A stretch of 15,666 nt of DNA. It comes from an uncultured Zetaproteobacteria bacterium (lineage in GTDB: Bacteria > Pseudomonadota > Zetaproteobacteria > Mariprofundales > Mariprofundaceae). The notes under the pieces were generated by a model. The model worked only from the letters and a program-made list of their open reading frames with translations, was not told the origin of the DNA and made no database searches. A program made the translations under genes and the position numbers. The stretch covers positions 1 through 15,666 of the forward strand of contig CAMZLX010000163.1 of assembly GCA_947311795.1 (NCBI GenBank), in the 5' to 3' direction. How positions within the stretch are numbered: the first letter of the stretch is position 1; each line of letters begins with the position of its first letter. Shown piece after piece: positions 6,543-14,285 of this stretch.

Positions 6543-6890
6543 CTACACCACAACAGAATACAAATACCCTAAAACCATACCTGTGTTTTCTCTAGGAACA
6601 GGTGCAATCACACCTAGCCATATTAAAAGCCCAAGAATATAAACAAATACAGACATTATTAATGCAGCAAACCTCTCAAGCTTTGGAGCATCTGCTGGTG
6701 TACAAGAAGCCCCATAGTTCATATCCCACCCACAAAAGTATGCAATTATAGGATTCATAAATGAAAATAACCCAAATAAAATCAGCCAATACCCAAAGAG
6801 GTTATCCAAAGTGGAAAGTGGCTTTAAGACTAAACCAAGAATCACAAAGTGGAAAAAGATATTCGCAGATATCGTTTTTGTTGCTGTCAT
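6543..6890 (-). CDS. Membrane protein with about three helices, unknown function
   Basis: The 115-residue product is strongly hydrophobic. Likely membrane segments lie at 8-25, 31-52 and 73-97, with a weaker stretch at 104-115. A polar loop with three acidic residues and two cysteines (C53, C63) lies between the second and third. The ATG at 6888-6890 has AGGT five bases upstream. Extending to the TTG 20 codons further up would add a Cys- and Arg-rich stretch unlike the rest, so the shorter form is preferred. It lies downstream of the adenylate cyclase and upstream of the other small membrane protein on the same strand. The family is not recognised; the size and layout resemble small integral proteins with no known enzyme activity. 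Confidence 0.6.
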   Translation of the reverse strand: MTATKTISANIFFHFVILGLVLKPLSTLDNLFGYWLILFGLFSFMNPIIAYFCGWDMNYGASCTPADAPKLERFAALIMSVFVYILGLLIWLGVIAPVPRENTGMVLGYLYSVVV

Positions 6891-6895
6891 TATAC

Positions 6896-6979
6896 CTACT
6901 CTTCTTTTAATATTGTGTTGGCGGCAGCTTGCCCATAAGCATAGCCCCAAACATTTCGTGCCGTCACCCGAAACATCAT
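6896..6979 (-). CDS. Possible 27-residue peptide between the cyclase and the membrane-protein genes
   Basis: Two tandem ATGs (6974-6979) open a 27-residue frame ending in TAG at 6896-6898, five bases before the next start codon. The stop overlaps the next gene's ribosome binding site. The product is basic at the N-terminus (MMFRVTARN), then aromatic and Ala-rich (WGYAYGQAAANT), and ends LKEE. A weak GGG lies about ten bases upstream, beside the cyclase stop. The spacing suggests coupling, but nothing else supports it; it could be a remnant or chance. Confidence 0.25.
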   Translation of the reverse strand: MMFRVTARNVWGYAYGQAAANTILKEE

Positions 6980-6992
6980 CACCAAAAGCACC

Positions 6993-9260
6993 CTATTTAT
7001 TTTTTAGATTAAACACACCTGTCCAATCATCAGGTGGTGGCGTGTGCACATAGGTTTTAAGGCGTGCAATCATCACTTCATACAAACCATCATGCGGGCT
7101 CATGGCATAAAGCTTGGTCATCAGCTTCAATGCTTCTTTATACTCGCCATGCAACATCATGCTCCATGCTTTTTCATAGGTACGGAACTCTTGCTGCTGC
7201 TCATCGCTTACATCAATACGCAATGCCATAGGCTGATACAAATCCACAGGTTTATTGCGACCAACCACCCGCACACGGTCAACAAACCTTGCTGCAACAT
7301 GGTCGCGCACTTCGGTATACGTATCGCGGCTCATGAGGATAGGCACACGGTACGCCTTACACACACCTTCAAGGCGCGCAGCAAGGTTCACATGGTCGCC
7401 CATCATGGTGTAGTTCATACTTAATTCTGTACCCATATTACCCACAACCATAGGGCCCGAGTTGATACCAATCCGAATATGTACTTCGGGCAACCCTTCA
7501 CCTTTCCATTCCTCTCTCAATTCTGCCAATCGTTTTTGCTGTCTAAGAGCTGCCACCACACAACGCAATGCGTGGTCATCCATATCCAGAGGTGCACCAA
7601 AGAATGAAATAATCGCATCACCTTCATACTTATCAATCGTGCCTTGTTCTTCCAAAAGAATATCACTCATGGCAGTTAAATAACGGTTAAGGAAGTGCAC
7701 CAACTCGGAAGGTGTTAGTTTTTCAGAGAATGTTGAAAACGATGCGATATCGGAGAAAAATGCCGTGATATATTTCTCTTCACCACCCAGCTTTAACGCA
7801 TCAGGGTTTTTGGACAAGTTTTCCACCACAGACGGCGCCAAATAATGAGAAAATGCATCATGAATAAATGCGCGTTTTCGCGACTCAACAATATAACCCA
7901 ACAGGGCTGTTGGCACAGTGGTAAGTAATACACCAACAATAAGGAATGTTTCTTCAATCCAAATATAATATTCGGTAAACAACCACTGTGACACTGCCAC
8001 AATCAATAACGGAAACCCTATAATAATCAAACCTTGAACAGCGGGTGGACGACCATGCACCAAATACCCAGCAAACAAACTTAATAACAACACCATCAGC
8101 AGCTCAATCACCTCAACCGAAGGTGGTCTTCTTAACTCTTCATTGTTTAAGATATTTGAAATGGCAACAGCATGCGCTTCCACCCCTGGGAAAACAGGGT
8201 CAAATGGTGTGGCGCGAATATCAAGCACTGCCACCGCAGTCACACCAAAAATAACAACTTTATCTTTGAGTTCATCGCCTTTAAGTCGGTCATTTAAAAT
8301 ATCTGCTGCTGAATAATGTGGAAATGTTTTACCCGGACCATAATGATTTAACAACATACTCCCCGAGGGTCCGGTTTCAATTTCTAAAGGACCAAGCCGA
8401 ACTTCCTCAACACCCACATCGCCCACAACCACAGCCATGTCTGGCCATTCCAAAAACATACGTAGGGTTTGCATTGCCATACTTGGATAGACATACCCGT
8501 CCATCTCCGCCATCAAGGGAATGCGGCGAACTGTGCCATCTGGATCAGGGAAGAAGTTGAAAAAACCAATCGCATCCACAGCTTTGGTGACACGTGGAAT
8601 ATTACCCTCAATGGCTGCGATATGCGGCAGACTATGCAAAGCTTGTTTAGAGAATGAGGACGTCATCGCAAGCGAGCGAATCAATGCCGCTTCTTCTTCC
8701 AATTTACTTTTCACCAAGTCAGGTGCCCCACCAGATTGAGGGTAAAAGAAATAACCTGGTACAAGTTTATCTTTACGTTTACTCAAAGTGCCTTCAAGCA
8801 CCGCATCCACATCACCATAGGCACGTTGCGACTTCAGCCACTGCATATGTTCTTCAGTATTACTGCCGTAAGTATCTACCACATTTTTGTTTAATAAACG
8901 AACAGCTTCGTCCACAACGTTGGTTTGTTCTTCGGAAAACACCATATCAAAGCCCAGCGCTTTTGCTCCGTATTTACCCAGCACCTTATCCACAACTTCT
9001 GCGATTTTATCACGCGACCAAGGCCAGCGCCCAATTTCTGAAAGTGCATCATCATCCACGGCGATAATCGCAACCCTAGGGTCAGGTGTAATGTTACCCC
9101 TTGCCATAAAACGAAAGTCTAAAGATTTTAATTCAAACTGTGCCAAACCAGCAGGTTTCATAATCGCCAAGGCAAGGGCAATAACAGCCATGGTCACAAT
9201 CAAGGGGACACCAAGCCAATTGGAATACTTTTCGATGTATTTTGTTATGGTCTGCAACAA
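6993..9260 (-). CDS. CHASE2-domain class III adenylate cyclase
   Basis: This is a membrane receptor cyclase making cAMP from ATP. After a first membrane helix (about 18-36), an extracytoplasmic CHASE2 sensor (about 40-375) carries the usual LDFRFMARG and VAIIAVDDDALSEIGRWPW. Three helices follow (about 384-402, 408-427, 437-457), then a linker and the cyclase domain (about 490-670). Catalytic residues are intact: metal-binding D504 (FSD) and D548 (EGD), ATP-selecting K544 and D622 (GDHVN), and transition-state N625 and R629. The Lys/Asp pair favours adenylate over guanylate cyclase. A TPR-like helix pair closes the protein (about 693-737). The start is TTG at 9258-9260: AAGGGAG precedes it, and an in-frame TAA four codons upstream excludes anything longer. 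It lies 81 bases after hemJ. A weak TTGAAA-17-TACTTT pair in that gap could be its own promoter. Confidence 0.93.
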   Translation of the reverse strand: MLQTITKYIEKYSNWLGVPLIVTMAVIALALAIMKPAGLAQFELKSLDFRFMARGNITPDPRVAIIAVDDDALSEIGRWPWSRDKIAEVVDKVLGKYGAKALGFDMVFSEEQTNVVDEAVRLLNKNVVDTYGSNTEEHMQWLKSQRAYGDVDAVLEGTLSKRKDKLVPGYFFYPQSGGAPDLVKSKLEEEAALIRSLAMTSSFSKQALHSLPHIAAIEGNIPRVTKAVDAIGFFNFFPDPDGTVRRIPLMAEMDGYVYPSMAMQTLRMFLEWPDMAVVVGDVGVEEVRLGPLEIETGPSGSMLLNHYGPGKTFPHYSAADILNDRLKGDELKDKVVIFGVTAVAVLDIRATPFDPVFPGVEAHAVAISNILNNEELRRPPSVEVIELLMVLLLSLFAGYLVHGRPPAVQGLIIIGFPLLIVAVSQWLFTEYYIWIEETFLIVGVLLTTVPTALLGYIVESRKRAFIHDAFSHYLAPSVVENLSKNPDALKLGGEEKYITAFFSDIASFSTFSEKLTPSELVHFLNRYLTAMSDILLEEQGTIDKYEGDAIISFFGAPLDMDDHALRCVVAALRQQKRLAELREEWKGEGLPEVHIRIGINSGPMVVGNMGTELSMNYTMMGDHVNLAARLEGVCKAYRVPILMSRDTYTEVRDHVAARFVDRVRVVGRNKPVDLYQPMALRIDVSDEQQQEFRTYEKAWSMMLHGEYKEALKLMTKLYAMSPHDGLYEVMIARLKTYVHTPPPDDWTGVFNLKNK

Positions 9261-9313
9261 AAGAAACTCCCTTTATCCTCAGGTCAAGAACCTGCCCCTA
9301 AGATGTAAAGTAG

Positions 9314-9335
9314 TTGAAACCATTCAAAGTTTCAA
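9314..9335 (-). other. Hairpin between hemJ and the cyclase gene
   Basis: TTGAAAC and GTTTCAA form a perfect seven-bp stem with an eight-base loop, beginning six bases after the hemJ stop. No T-run follows on the minus strand, so termination would be weak. It may be a 3' end stabiliser or an attenuator limiting cyclase expression. A candidate -35 box for the cyclase (9330-9335) overlaps one arm. Confidence 0.35.
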
Positions 9336-9341
9336 GGCATG

Positions 9342-9764
9342 TTAGGAAAAAGGCCTTACCACCACAAAGATAAGCACAGCAATCAAACCAAACACAGGTA
9401 TCTCATTAAAGAAGCGGTAAAAGACATGATCTCGCGCATTGTCACCTTGTGCAAACACTTTGACCAAATGCCCACAATACAGATGATAAACGACCAATAA
9501 CCCTACCACAGCAACCTTTAACCAAAACCACGACTCATGGCTGAAATAATCCCACCGGTCATAGGCAAGTATAAAGCCTAGAATAATTGTCAGCCACATC
9601 ACAGGTGTCACAAAACGATAAAGTTTGCGCTCCATCAAAGCCAGCTGTGTATGTACCGCTTCATCATTGGTCATCGCATGGTTCACAAACAAACGCGGCA
9701 AATAAAACAGCCCAGCGAACCAAGATGTAAACATCATAATATGAAAAACTTTAACCCATTCCAT
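9342..9764 (-). CDS. hemJ: Protoporphyrinogen IX oxidase, HemJ type
   Basis: HemJ oxidises protoporphyrinogen IX to protoporphyrin IX in the inner membrane, the penultimate step of haem synthesis. The 140-residue product fits the family length. It opens with the hallmark VKVFHIMMFTSWFAGLFYLPRLFV (conserved H8), then MERKLYR (K47), WFWLKV (K83), a YHLYCGHLV helix and RFFNEIPV near the end. Four membrane helices lie at about 5-25, 52-70, 78-97 and 121-138. The ATG at 9762-9764 is used because it matches the family N-terminus and has AAGGAG eleven bases before it; the frame stays open upstream but shows no homology. It is divergent from dsbC across 108 bases and followed by the cyclase gene. Confidence 0.93.
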   Translation of the reverse strand: MEWVKVFHIMMFTSWFAGLFYLPRLFVNHAMTNDEAVHTQLALMERKLYRFVTPVMWLTIILGFILAYDRWDYFSHESWFWLKVAVVGLLVVYHLYCGHLVKVFAQGDNARDHVFYRFFNEIPVFGLIAVLIFVVVRPFS

Positions 9765-9787
9765 TGTTGCATATACTCCTTTGGGCA

Positions 9788-9816
9788 AACATAACTTTAT
9801 TCGGCGACAACTGCAA
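9788..9816 (-). promoter_or_regulatory. hemJ promoter
   Basis: Minus-strand TTGCAG (9811-9816) and TATGTT (9788-9793) are 17 bases apart. They imply a start near 9781 and a leader of roughly 20 bases carrying the AAGGAG site. The region is shared with the divergent dsbC, for which no clear promoter was found. Confidence 0.45.
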
Positions 9817-9872
9817 AAGATACCGCTAAGCTTTGCCTTCATTACGACATAAAACACATCCTGGAGCACATC

Positions 9873-10565
9873 ATGAAATCATTACTTTTTTTCCTCGCTT
9901 TATCACTTCCCTTCAGCGCATTTGCCGCGGATGTTTCGGAAAAAACGGATAAAACGATACGCGCAGCATTGGTTGGCATACCCATCAGTGGCATTCACAC
10001 TTCTCCCATCCAAGGGTTATATGAGATTCAAGCGGGTGATAAAGTATATTATAGTGATGCGAGCGGCCGTTACCTTATCAGTGGTGGTCATATTTTTGAT
10101 ACAACAAACAGGCAGGATTTAACTGCCAAACGCCTTGCTGAAATCAACCGTATCAATTGGTCTGACTTACCACTCCAAGATGCAATTGTTAGCGGCCCTG
10201 AGAATGGTTTGAAAATGGCAGTATTCACTGACCCTGACTGTCCATATTGCAAACGCCTAGAGGAAAACTTGAAAAATGAAAAAGAAATTCGTGTGTATAC
10301 CTTTCTTTTCCCTCTCGCCCAACTTCACCCCGATGCTTATGAAAAATCCAAGTCTATTTGGTGCGCCAAAGACCAGCATCAAGCGATGGTTGATGTAATG
10401 TTAAAGGATAAGAAACTACCTAAGGCAACATGTTCAACACCCATTGATGCCAACATGAAACTTGCTGAAAAGTTAAACGTTCGTGGAACACCAACCATAT
10501 TTGCAGAGGATGGTCGTAAATATACAGGAGGTGATATTAAAACATGGTTGAAACAAGGGTCTTAA
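9873..10565 (+). CDS. dsbC: Periplasmic thiol:disulfide interchange protein, DsbC type
   Basis: DsbC reshuffles wrong disulfides in periplasmic proteins as a V-shaped dimer kept reduced by DsbD. The 230-residue product has a signal peptide (MKSLLFFLALSLPFSAFA, cut near residue 18). An N-terminal dimerisation domain spans about 20-80, with SPIQGLYEI and a DASGRYLISG strand pair. A linker helix (83-95) leads to a thioredoxin-fold domain (about 105-228). The active site is CPYC (C123, C126) in DPDCPYCKRLE, where E. coli DsbC has CGYC. The cis-proline is P207 in RGTPTIF. A second pair (C164, C187) matches the structural disulfide of the family. The start ATG has GGAG six bases upstream. DsbD is not in the window. 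The gene is convergent with the cyclic-nucleotide-binding gene. Confidence 0.93.
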   Translation: MKSLLFFLALSLPFSAFAADVSEKTDKTIRAALVGIPISGIHTSPIQGLYEIQAGDKVYYSDASGRYLISGGHIFDTTNRQDLTAKRLAEINRINWSDLPLQDAIVSGPENGLKMAVFTDPDCPYCKRLEENLKNEKEIRVYTFLFPLAQLHPDAYEKSKSIWCAKDQHQAMVDVMLKDKKLPKATCSTPIDANMKLAEKLNVRGTPTIFAEDGRKYTGGDIKTWLKQGS

Positions 10566-10699
10566 TATATCCGTATGCATCAATTGTGATACCCAACCCG
10601 CTACCACCGAAAGCAAAGCTTTACCTTGAATACTTTGGCAAAGACAAAAGTGGTGACATATAAAGCGATGAGCGCGTGAGAGCTTGAGAAACTAAGTTT

Positions 10700-11791
10700 T
10701 TAAACAGGTTTAGTTTTACCTTTGCAGCAATCGTTACGGGTTTTGACATGTTTTTCAACCCAATGTTCAAAACCACCATATGCCTTAGAAAAGGCATCAA
10801 AAATAGTAAGTGGGACTTTGCAAACCAAACAACGCTCCGTAGCAATTAGGGTTGCCTCGTCAGGTAATTTTAAAACCTCACTAGCATTACCAAACAGTGC
10901 ATTAACACTCAACTCGCAACATTGGTCTTTTCCATCAATTTTTATGCATGCTTTTGCCTTACCAAAGGCAATGATGTAAAAATAATCGCCTTTTTCTGGC
11001 AAAAAGGATTCTCCAGCTTCGTACTCCACTAGGGTCGCCTCATCAGCCAACCATGTGCGATCTACATCTTCAATATCCGTAAAAATAGGGTGTGCATGCG
11101 AAACCGATGCAATCATGCGGCGCTTTACGAAGCCCATTAAACTCTCGCCAGCTTCAGGCGAAGTATCTACCAATTCAGTAATCACCTCATTATCGAATTC
11201 AAGCACGGTAACTTTGGATGACGCGGTCACCGTAGCTGTGCGCGGAAGGTGATACACGCAGGCAAACTCACCAAAAAACTCACCTTTTTGTAGGTTGGTT
11301 AAATCAATATCTTGCCCGCTTCGTGTTTTTACATGAACCCGCATAGTGCCGTCCAAAATCAAATAAAATTTACGGCTTATTTCACCTTGTTTAACAATGC
11401 TTTCGCCTTTTTGAACTTCAAGAATTGTTCCCTTTCTAAGAAAGTCTTTGGCTTCGGAGTCAGACAAGGTTTCAATCAATTCAAACATCTTCACATCATC
11501 ATCTTGATGTGTGGCACTCAGCGTTAATTCCGCCATGGTTTTGATGGATTCGATTTCATCCGTATCAGGATGTTTCAGCTGCTCACAAATGGTAATGAAT
11601 GCCAACGCATAGGTGGAATAACCCAAAGCCAGCATCCGTCTCGCCATATCCATAGCCAAATCTCTTGCCGCTTCGTTATCCCCTCTATCTTGCAGCATTT
11701 GAATCATGGGTCGAGCAATGTGCAAATCTTCAGGAAAGGCATGCAAAAGCCCTTGATATGCGTAGGTTAACTCTTGCTCATTCAATGCCAT
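10700..11791 (-). CDS. Protein with two cyclic-nucleotide-binding domains
   Basis: The 363-residue cytoplasmic protein has three parts. Residues 1-95 are all-helical with a TPR-like look (EAARDLAMDMARRMLALG). Residues 100-215 are a CNB domain with a full phosphate-binding cassette, GEFFGEFACVYHLPRTATV. E175 and R184 are the residues that hold the ribose and cyclic phosphate, so it should bind cAMP or cGMP. Residues 235-345 resemble a second CNB fold, but its cassette (NALFGNASEVLKLPDEATL) lacks the Arg, so it is probably structural. There is no DNA-binding or enzyme domain, unlike CRP. The last residues are Cys/Lys-rich (CCKGKTK). The ATG at 11789-11791 has only a weak AGG upstream. It is divergent from purH. 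The nearby adenylate cyclase could supply its ligand. The output of the protein is unknown. Confidence 0.87.
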   Translation of the reverse strand: MALNEQELTYAYQGLLHAFPEDLHIARPMIQMLQDRGDNEAARDLAMDMARRMLALGYSTYALAFITICEQLKHPDTDEIESIKTMAELTLSATHQDDDVKMFELIETLSDSEAKDFLRKGTILEVQKGESIVKQGEISRKFYLILDGTMRVHVKTRSGQDIDLTNLQKGEFFGEFACVYHLPRTATVTASSKVTVLEFDNEVITELVDTSPEAGESLMGFVKRRMIASVSHAHPIFTDIEDVDRTWLADEATLVEYEAGESFLPEKGDYFYIIAFGKAKACIKIDGKDQCCELSVNALFGNASEVLKLPDEATLIATERCLVCKVPLTIFDAFSKAYGGFEHWVEKHVKTRNDCCKGKTKPV

Positions 11792-11919
11792 AAGCCATAG
11801 CCTAGACGCTGGTAGTTAAAAAATCCAGCAAGCTATTGAATTATTACATATTTGTATCCGTTGCGCTTGCTTACACAATCCGTAGCCTGCGCCAACTTAT
11901 ATACACTCGAGGTTTGGTT

Positions 11920-13482
11920 ATGACATCAGCATCTTCCATCAAATACGCACTTCTAAGCGTGTCCAACAAAACTGGCATCGAAAGCTTTGCCCAGAATTTG
12001 ATTCAACAAGGGTTCAGCCTACTCTCCACAGGTGGCACAGCTAAACTTTTACGTGAAGCAAATATTGAAGTTCGAGATGTCTCCGACTACACAGGTTTCC
12101 CCGAAATGATGGATGGTCGCGTCAAAACCCTCAACCCCAAAGTGCATGGTGGCATTTTGGCTAGACGAGATAATGAAGGTGATTTGGCTTCCATGAAAGA
12201 ACATGGTATTGAGCGTATTGATGTGGTCTGTGTCAACCTATACCCTTTCCGTGAAGCCGTGGCTAAAGAAGCTTGTACGATTGATGATGCGATTGAAAAC
12301 ATTGATATTGGTGGCCCTTGCATGGTTCGCGCTGCGGCAAAGAATCATGCATTTGTCACTATCGTGGTTGACCCTTCCGATTACGACATGGTGATTGATT
12401 CGATGAAAGATGGTTCATTGGATGTGAACAAGCGCCGTGGTTTGGCGGTCAAAGCTTATGCCCATACCGCAGCTTATGATGGTGCGATTGCCAATCACTT
12501 CTCTGCATTAAACACGGATGGTAGTAAACGTGCATTTCCTGATATTTTCACCCGCCAATTTATCAAAACCGCCGATGAATTGCGTTATGGTGAAAACCCG
12601 CATCAAGCTGGCGCATTTTATGCCGACGTGGAAGACCCTGTTGTTTCACTTGCAGATTGTGAAGTCTTGCAAGGCAAGGCTCTTTCTTATAACAACATCG
12701 CAGATGCTGATGCAGCCTTTGCTTGTGTACGCGATTTCTCAGAAAATGCAGCCGTGATTGTCAAACATGCCAACCCTTGTGGTGTGGCGGTGAGTGGCAC
12801 CCAAGCCGAAGTCTATGAACGCGCTCGCGCTGCTGATAGCACATCAGCCTTTGGTGGCATTGCTGCATTCAATCAACCTTTGGACAATGAGACTGCATCA
12901 CTCATCGCCCAAACATTTATGGAAGTAGTGATTGCACCGGGTTTTTCTGATGAAGCATTGGCAACATTAAGTGCGAAAAAGAATTTACGTGTGCTGCTTG
13001 CACCATCGGTTGCTCCCGTAGCTGGTGGGCTTGATTTCAAACGTGTCAGTGGTGGTTTGTTAATTCAGGAACGCGATGACCATATTTTAACCCGTGATAT
13101 GTGTAAAGTGGTAACCAAACGCCAACCCACAGAAGAAGAGTGGGCAGATATGATGTTTGCGTGGTCAGTTGCCAAACATGTGAAATCCAATGCGATTGTA
13201 TTTGCCAAAGGTGGTGTAACTTTAGGCGTGGGTGCAGGTCAAATGAACCGTGTCACCTCTACCCGCATTGCTGTACAACATGGTGGGGAAGCTATTCAAG
13301 GTTCAGCCGTAGCATCTGATGCATTCTTCCCCTTCCGTGATGGTGTGGATGCACTCGCAGCAGCAGGAGCAACGGCTGTGATTCAACCCGGTGGTTCAAT
13401 TCGTGATGAAGAAGTGGTGAAAGCAGCTGATGAACATGGGCTTGCTATGATTTACACAGGCATTCGCCACTTTAGGCATTAA
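11920..13482 (+). CDS. purH: Bifunctional AICAR formyltransferase / IMP cyclohydrolase
   Basis: PurH performs the last two steps of de novo IMP synthesis: formyl transfer from 10-formyl-THF to AICAR, then ring closure. The 520-residue product is full length. The MGS-like cyclohydrolase domain spans 1-195 (ALLSVSNKTGI, LLSTGGTAK, MMDGRVKTLNPKVHGGIL, IDNIGGP-like ENIDIGGPCMVRAAAKN). The transformylase domain spans about 200-520, with LRYGENPHQ (221-229) and the catalytic VKHANPCGVA (K282, H283), and ends FPFRDGVD, QPGGSIRD and YTGIRHFRH. The ATG at 11920-11922 follows GAGG at seven bases. A longer frame from an ATG 28 codons upstream adds non-family sequence and was not used. No PurR-like box was recognised in the 128-base gap to the divergent CNB gene. 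Confidence 0.98.
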   Translation: MTSASSIKYALLSVSNKTGIESFAQNLIQQGFSLLSTGGTAKLLREANIEVRDVSDYTGFPEMMDGRVKTLNPKVHGGILARRDNEGDLASMKEHGIERIDVVCVNLYPFREAVAKEACTIDDAIENIDIGGPCMVRAAAKNHAFVTIVVDPSDYDMVIDSMKDGSLDVNKRRGLAVKAYAHTAAYDGAIANHFSALNTDGSKRAFPDIFTRQFIKTADELRYGENPHQAGAFYADVEDPVVSLADCEVLQGKALSYNNIADADAAFACVRDFSENAAVIVKHANPCGVAVSGTQAEVYERARAADSTSAFGGIAAFNQPLDNETASLIAQTFMEVVIAPGFSDEALATLSAKKNLRVLLAPSVAPVAGGLDFKRVSGGLLIQERDDHILTRDMCKVVTKRQPTEEEWADMMFAWSVAKHVKSNAIVFAKGGVTLGVGAGQMNRVTSTRIAVQHGGEAIQGSAVASDAFFPFRDGVDALAAAGATAVIQPGGSIRDEEVVKAADEHGLAMIYTGIRHFRH

Positions 13483-13570
13483 GGTTTAAACCATTCCAGC
13501 TTACACTGTTCAAACAGCAAGCACTGGTTTCAACCTACCTGCATGGGTCAAGGATTGGGTCAGCACTTGT

Positions 13571-14083
13571 GTGCAAATTCATGGTGATTTTTCCAGCCTT
13601 GAATCGCGCATGGATTTCACCATCAAGTTGGCACAACAAAACATTAAACATCAAACAGGCGGCCCTTTTGCCGCCGCTATTTTTGATATGCAGAATCAAC
13701 AGTTGTTGGCTGTGGGAGTTAATATCGTCATCCCCAGCCACAACTGCACCAACCATGCTGAAATGACCGCCATTATTCTTGCTCAACAGTCGCTGCAGAC
13801 CTTCAACCTCGCCGAACACGGTGATTTTGAATTGCTCACCAGTTGCGAGCCATGTGCCATGTGTTTTGGTACAATGCCGTGGTCGGGCATCAAACATTTA
13901 GCTTTTGCTGCAACTTCAACAGACGCTGAATCCATTGGTTTCGATGAAGGTGCTAAACACCCCAATTGGATAGACGAATTAGAAAAACGGGGCATCAACG
14001 TCACCCCAGAAATCCTGCGCGACAAAGCCGCACAAGTACTGAAAGATTACCGACAACAATCAGGTACTATTTATAACGGATAA
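13571..14083 (+). CDS. Nucleoside/base deaminase, cytidine-deaminase fold (start uncertain)
   Basis: This is a zinc deaminase of the CDA superfamily, in the branch that includes guanine deaminases. Counting from the GTG at 13571, the zinc ligands are H62 with proton-shuttle E64 (NHAEMTA) and C95/C98 (CEPCAMC). TGGPFAAAIFD (29-39) is the substrate-loop strand, and the end matches YRQQSGTIYNG of close relatives. The substrate cannot be told from sequence: guanine, another purine, or a nucleoside. The position 88 bases after purH in the same direction fits purine salvage. GTG 13571 is the first standard start codon, but the frame is open back to 13490, and that stretch encodes a family-like FNLPAWVKDWV with no ATG, GTG or TTG. 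A near-cognate ATT at 13493, eight bases after AAGG, is the only other candidate. Confidence 0.88.
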   Translation: MQIHGDFSSLESRMDFTIKLAQQNIKHQTGGPFAAAIFDMQNQQLLAVGVNIVIPSHNCTNHAEMTAIILAQQSLQTFNLAEHGDFELLTSCEPCAMCFGTMPWSGIKHLAFAATSTDAESIGFDEGAKHPNWIDELEKRGINVTPEILRDKAAQVLKDYRQQSGTIYNG

Positions 14084-14285
14084 ATCAAATCGTATCGCGC
14101 GGATTCAACTCGTAAGTGCAACTTTGGAAGTATACTTTTAACCCAAGTGACGTTTGTCAGCGTTGTCCCCACCGCTTCCAAGTGGGCGAGCCAATCGTCC
14201 ACACTCACAGAGCAAGACATGGAAGAAGAAACCATGATTGTAGTGCGCGACACCAGCCATCATTCCAAGCGTGTAAGCCAAGGTA
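14084..14285. other. Ambiguous stretch between convergent deaminase and coaBC genes
   Basis: Three short overlapping readings are open here and none is convincing. On plus, GTG 14116 to TGA 14304 gives 62 residues with CQRC, followed by a basic RARHGRRNHDC, which resembles a small zinc finger; it overlaps the coaBC end and has many AGA codons. Also on plus, GTG 14149 to TGA at about 14295 gives an acidic 49-residue frame ending SQGIIW. On minus, GTG 14253 to 14071 gives 60 residues with VDDWLAHLEAV and VKSILPKLHL, faintly like the FolC N-terminus but lacking its P-loop. None has a good ribosome binding site. No clear terminator was seen. Confidence 0.25.

Noticed and set aside
6304..6543. A 79-residue minus-strand frame overlapping the 78-residue membrane protein
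   Set aside because: The overlapping frame has a strong ribosome binding site and two clean membrane helices, whereas this one has low-complexity Gly/Arg content and no family look.
10600..10660. A terminator between convergent dsbC and the CNB gene
   Set aside because: Only a seven-bp imperfect stem with an 11-base loop (CTTTGCC with GGTAAAG on minus) is present, and no T-run follows on either strand.
11836..11919. A longer purH start at ATG 11836
   Set aside because: The added 28 residues are not PurH-like, while ATG 11920 has a well-spaced GAGG and matches the family N-terminus.
13535..13897. A 120-residue minus-strand frame opposite the deaminase
   Set aside because: It is antisense to conserved zinc motifs of the deaminase, so its openness reflects that coding strand.
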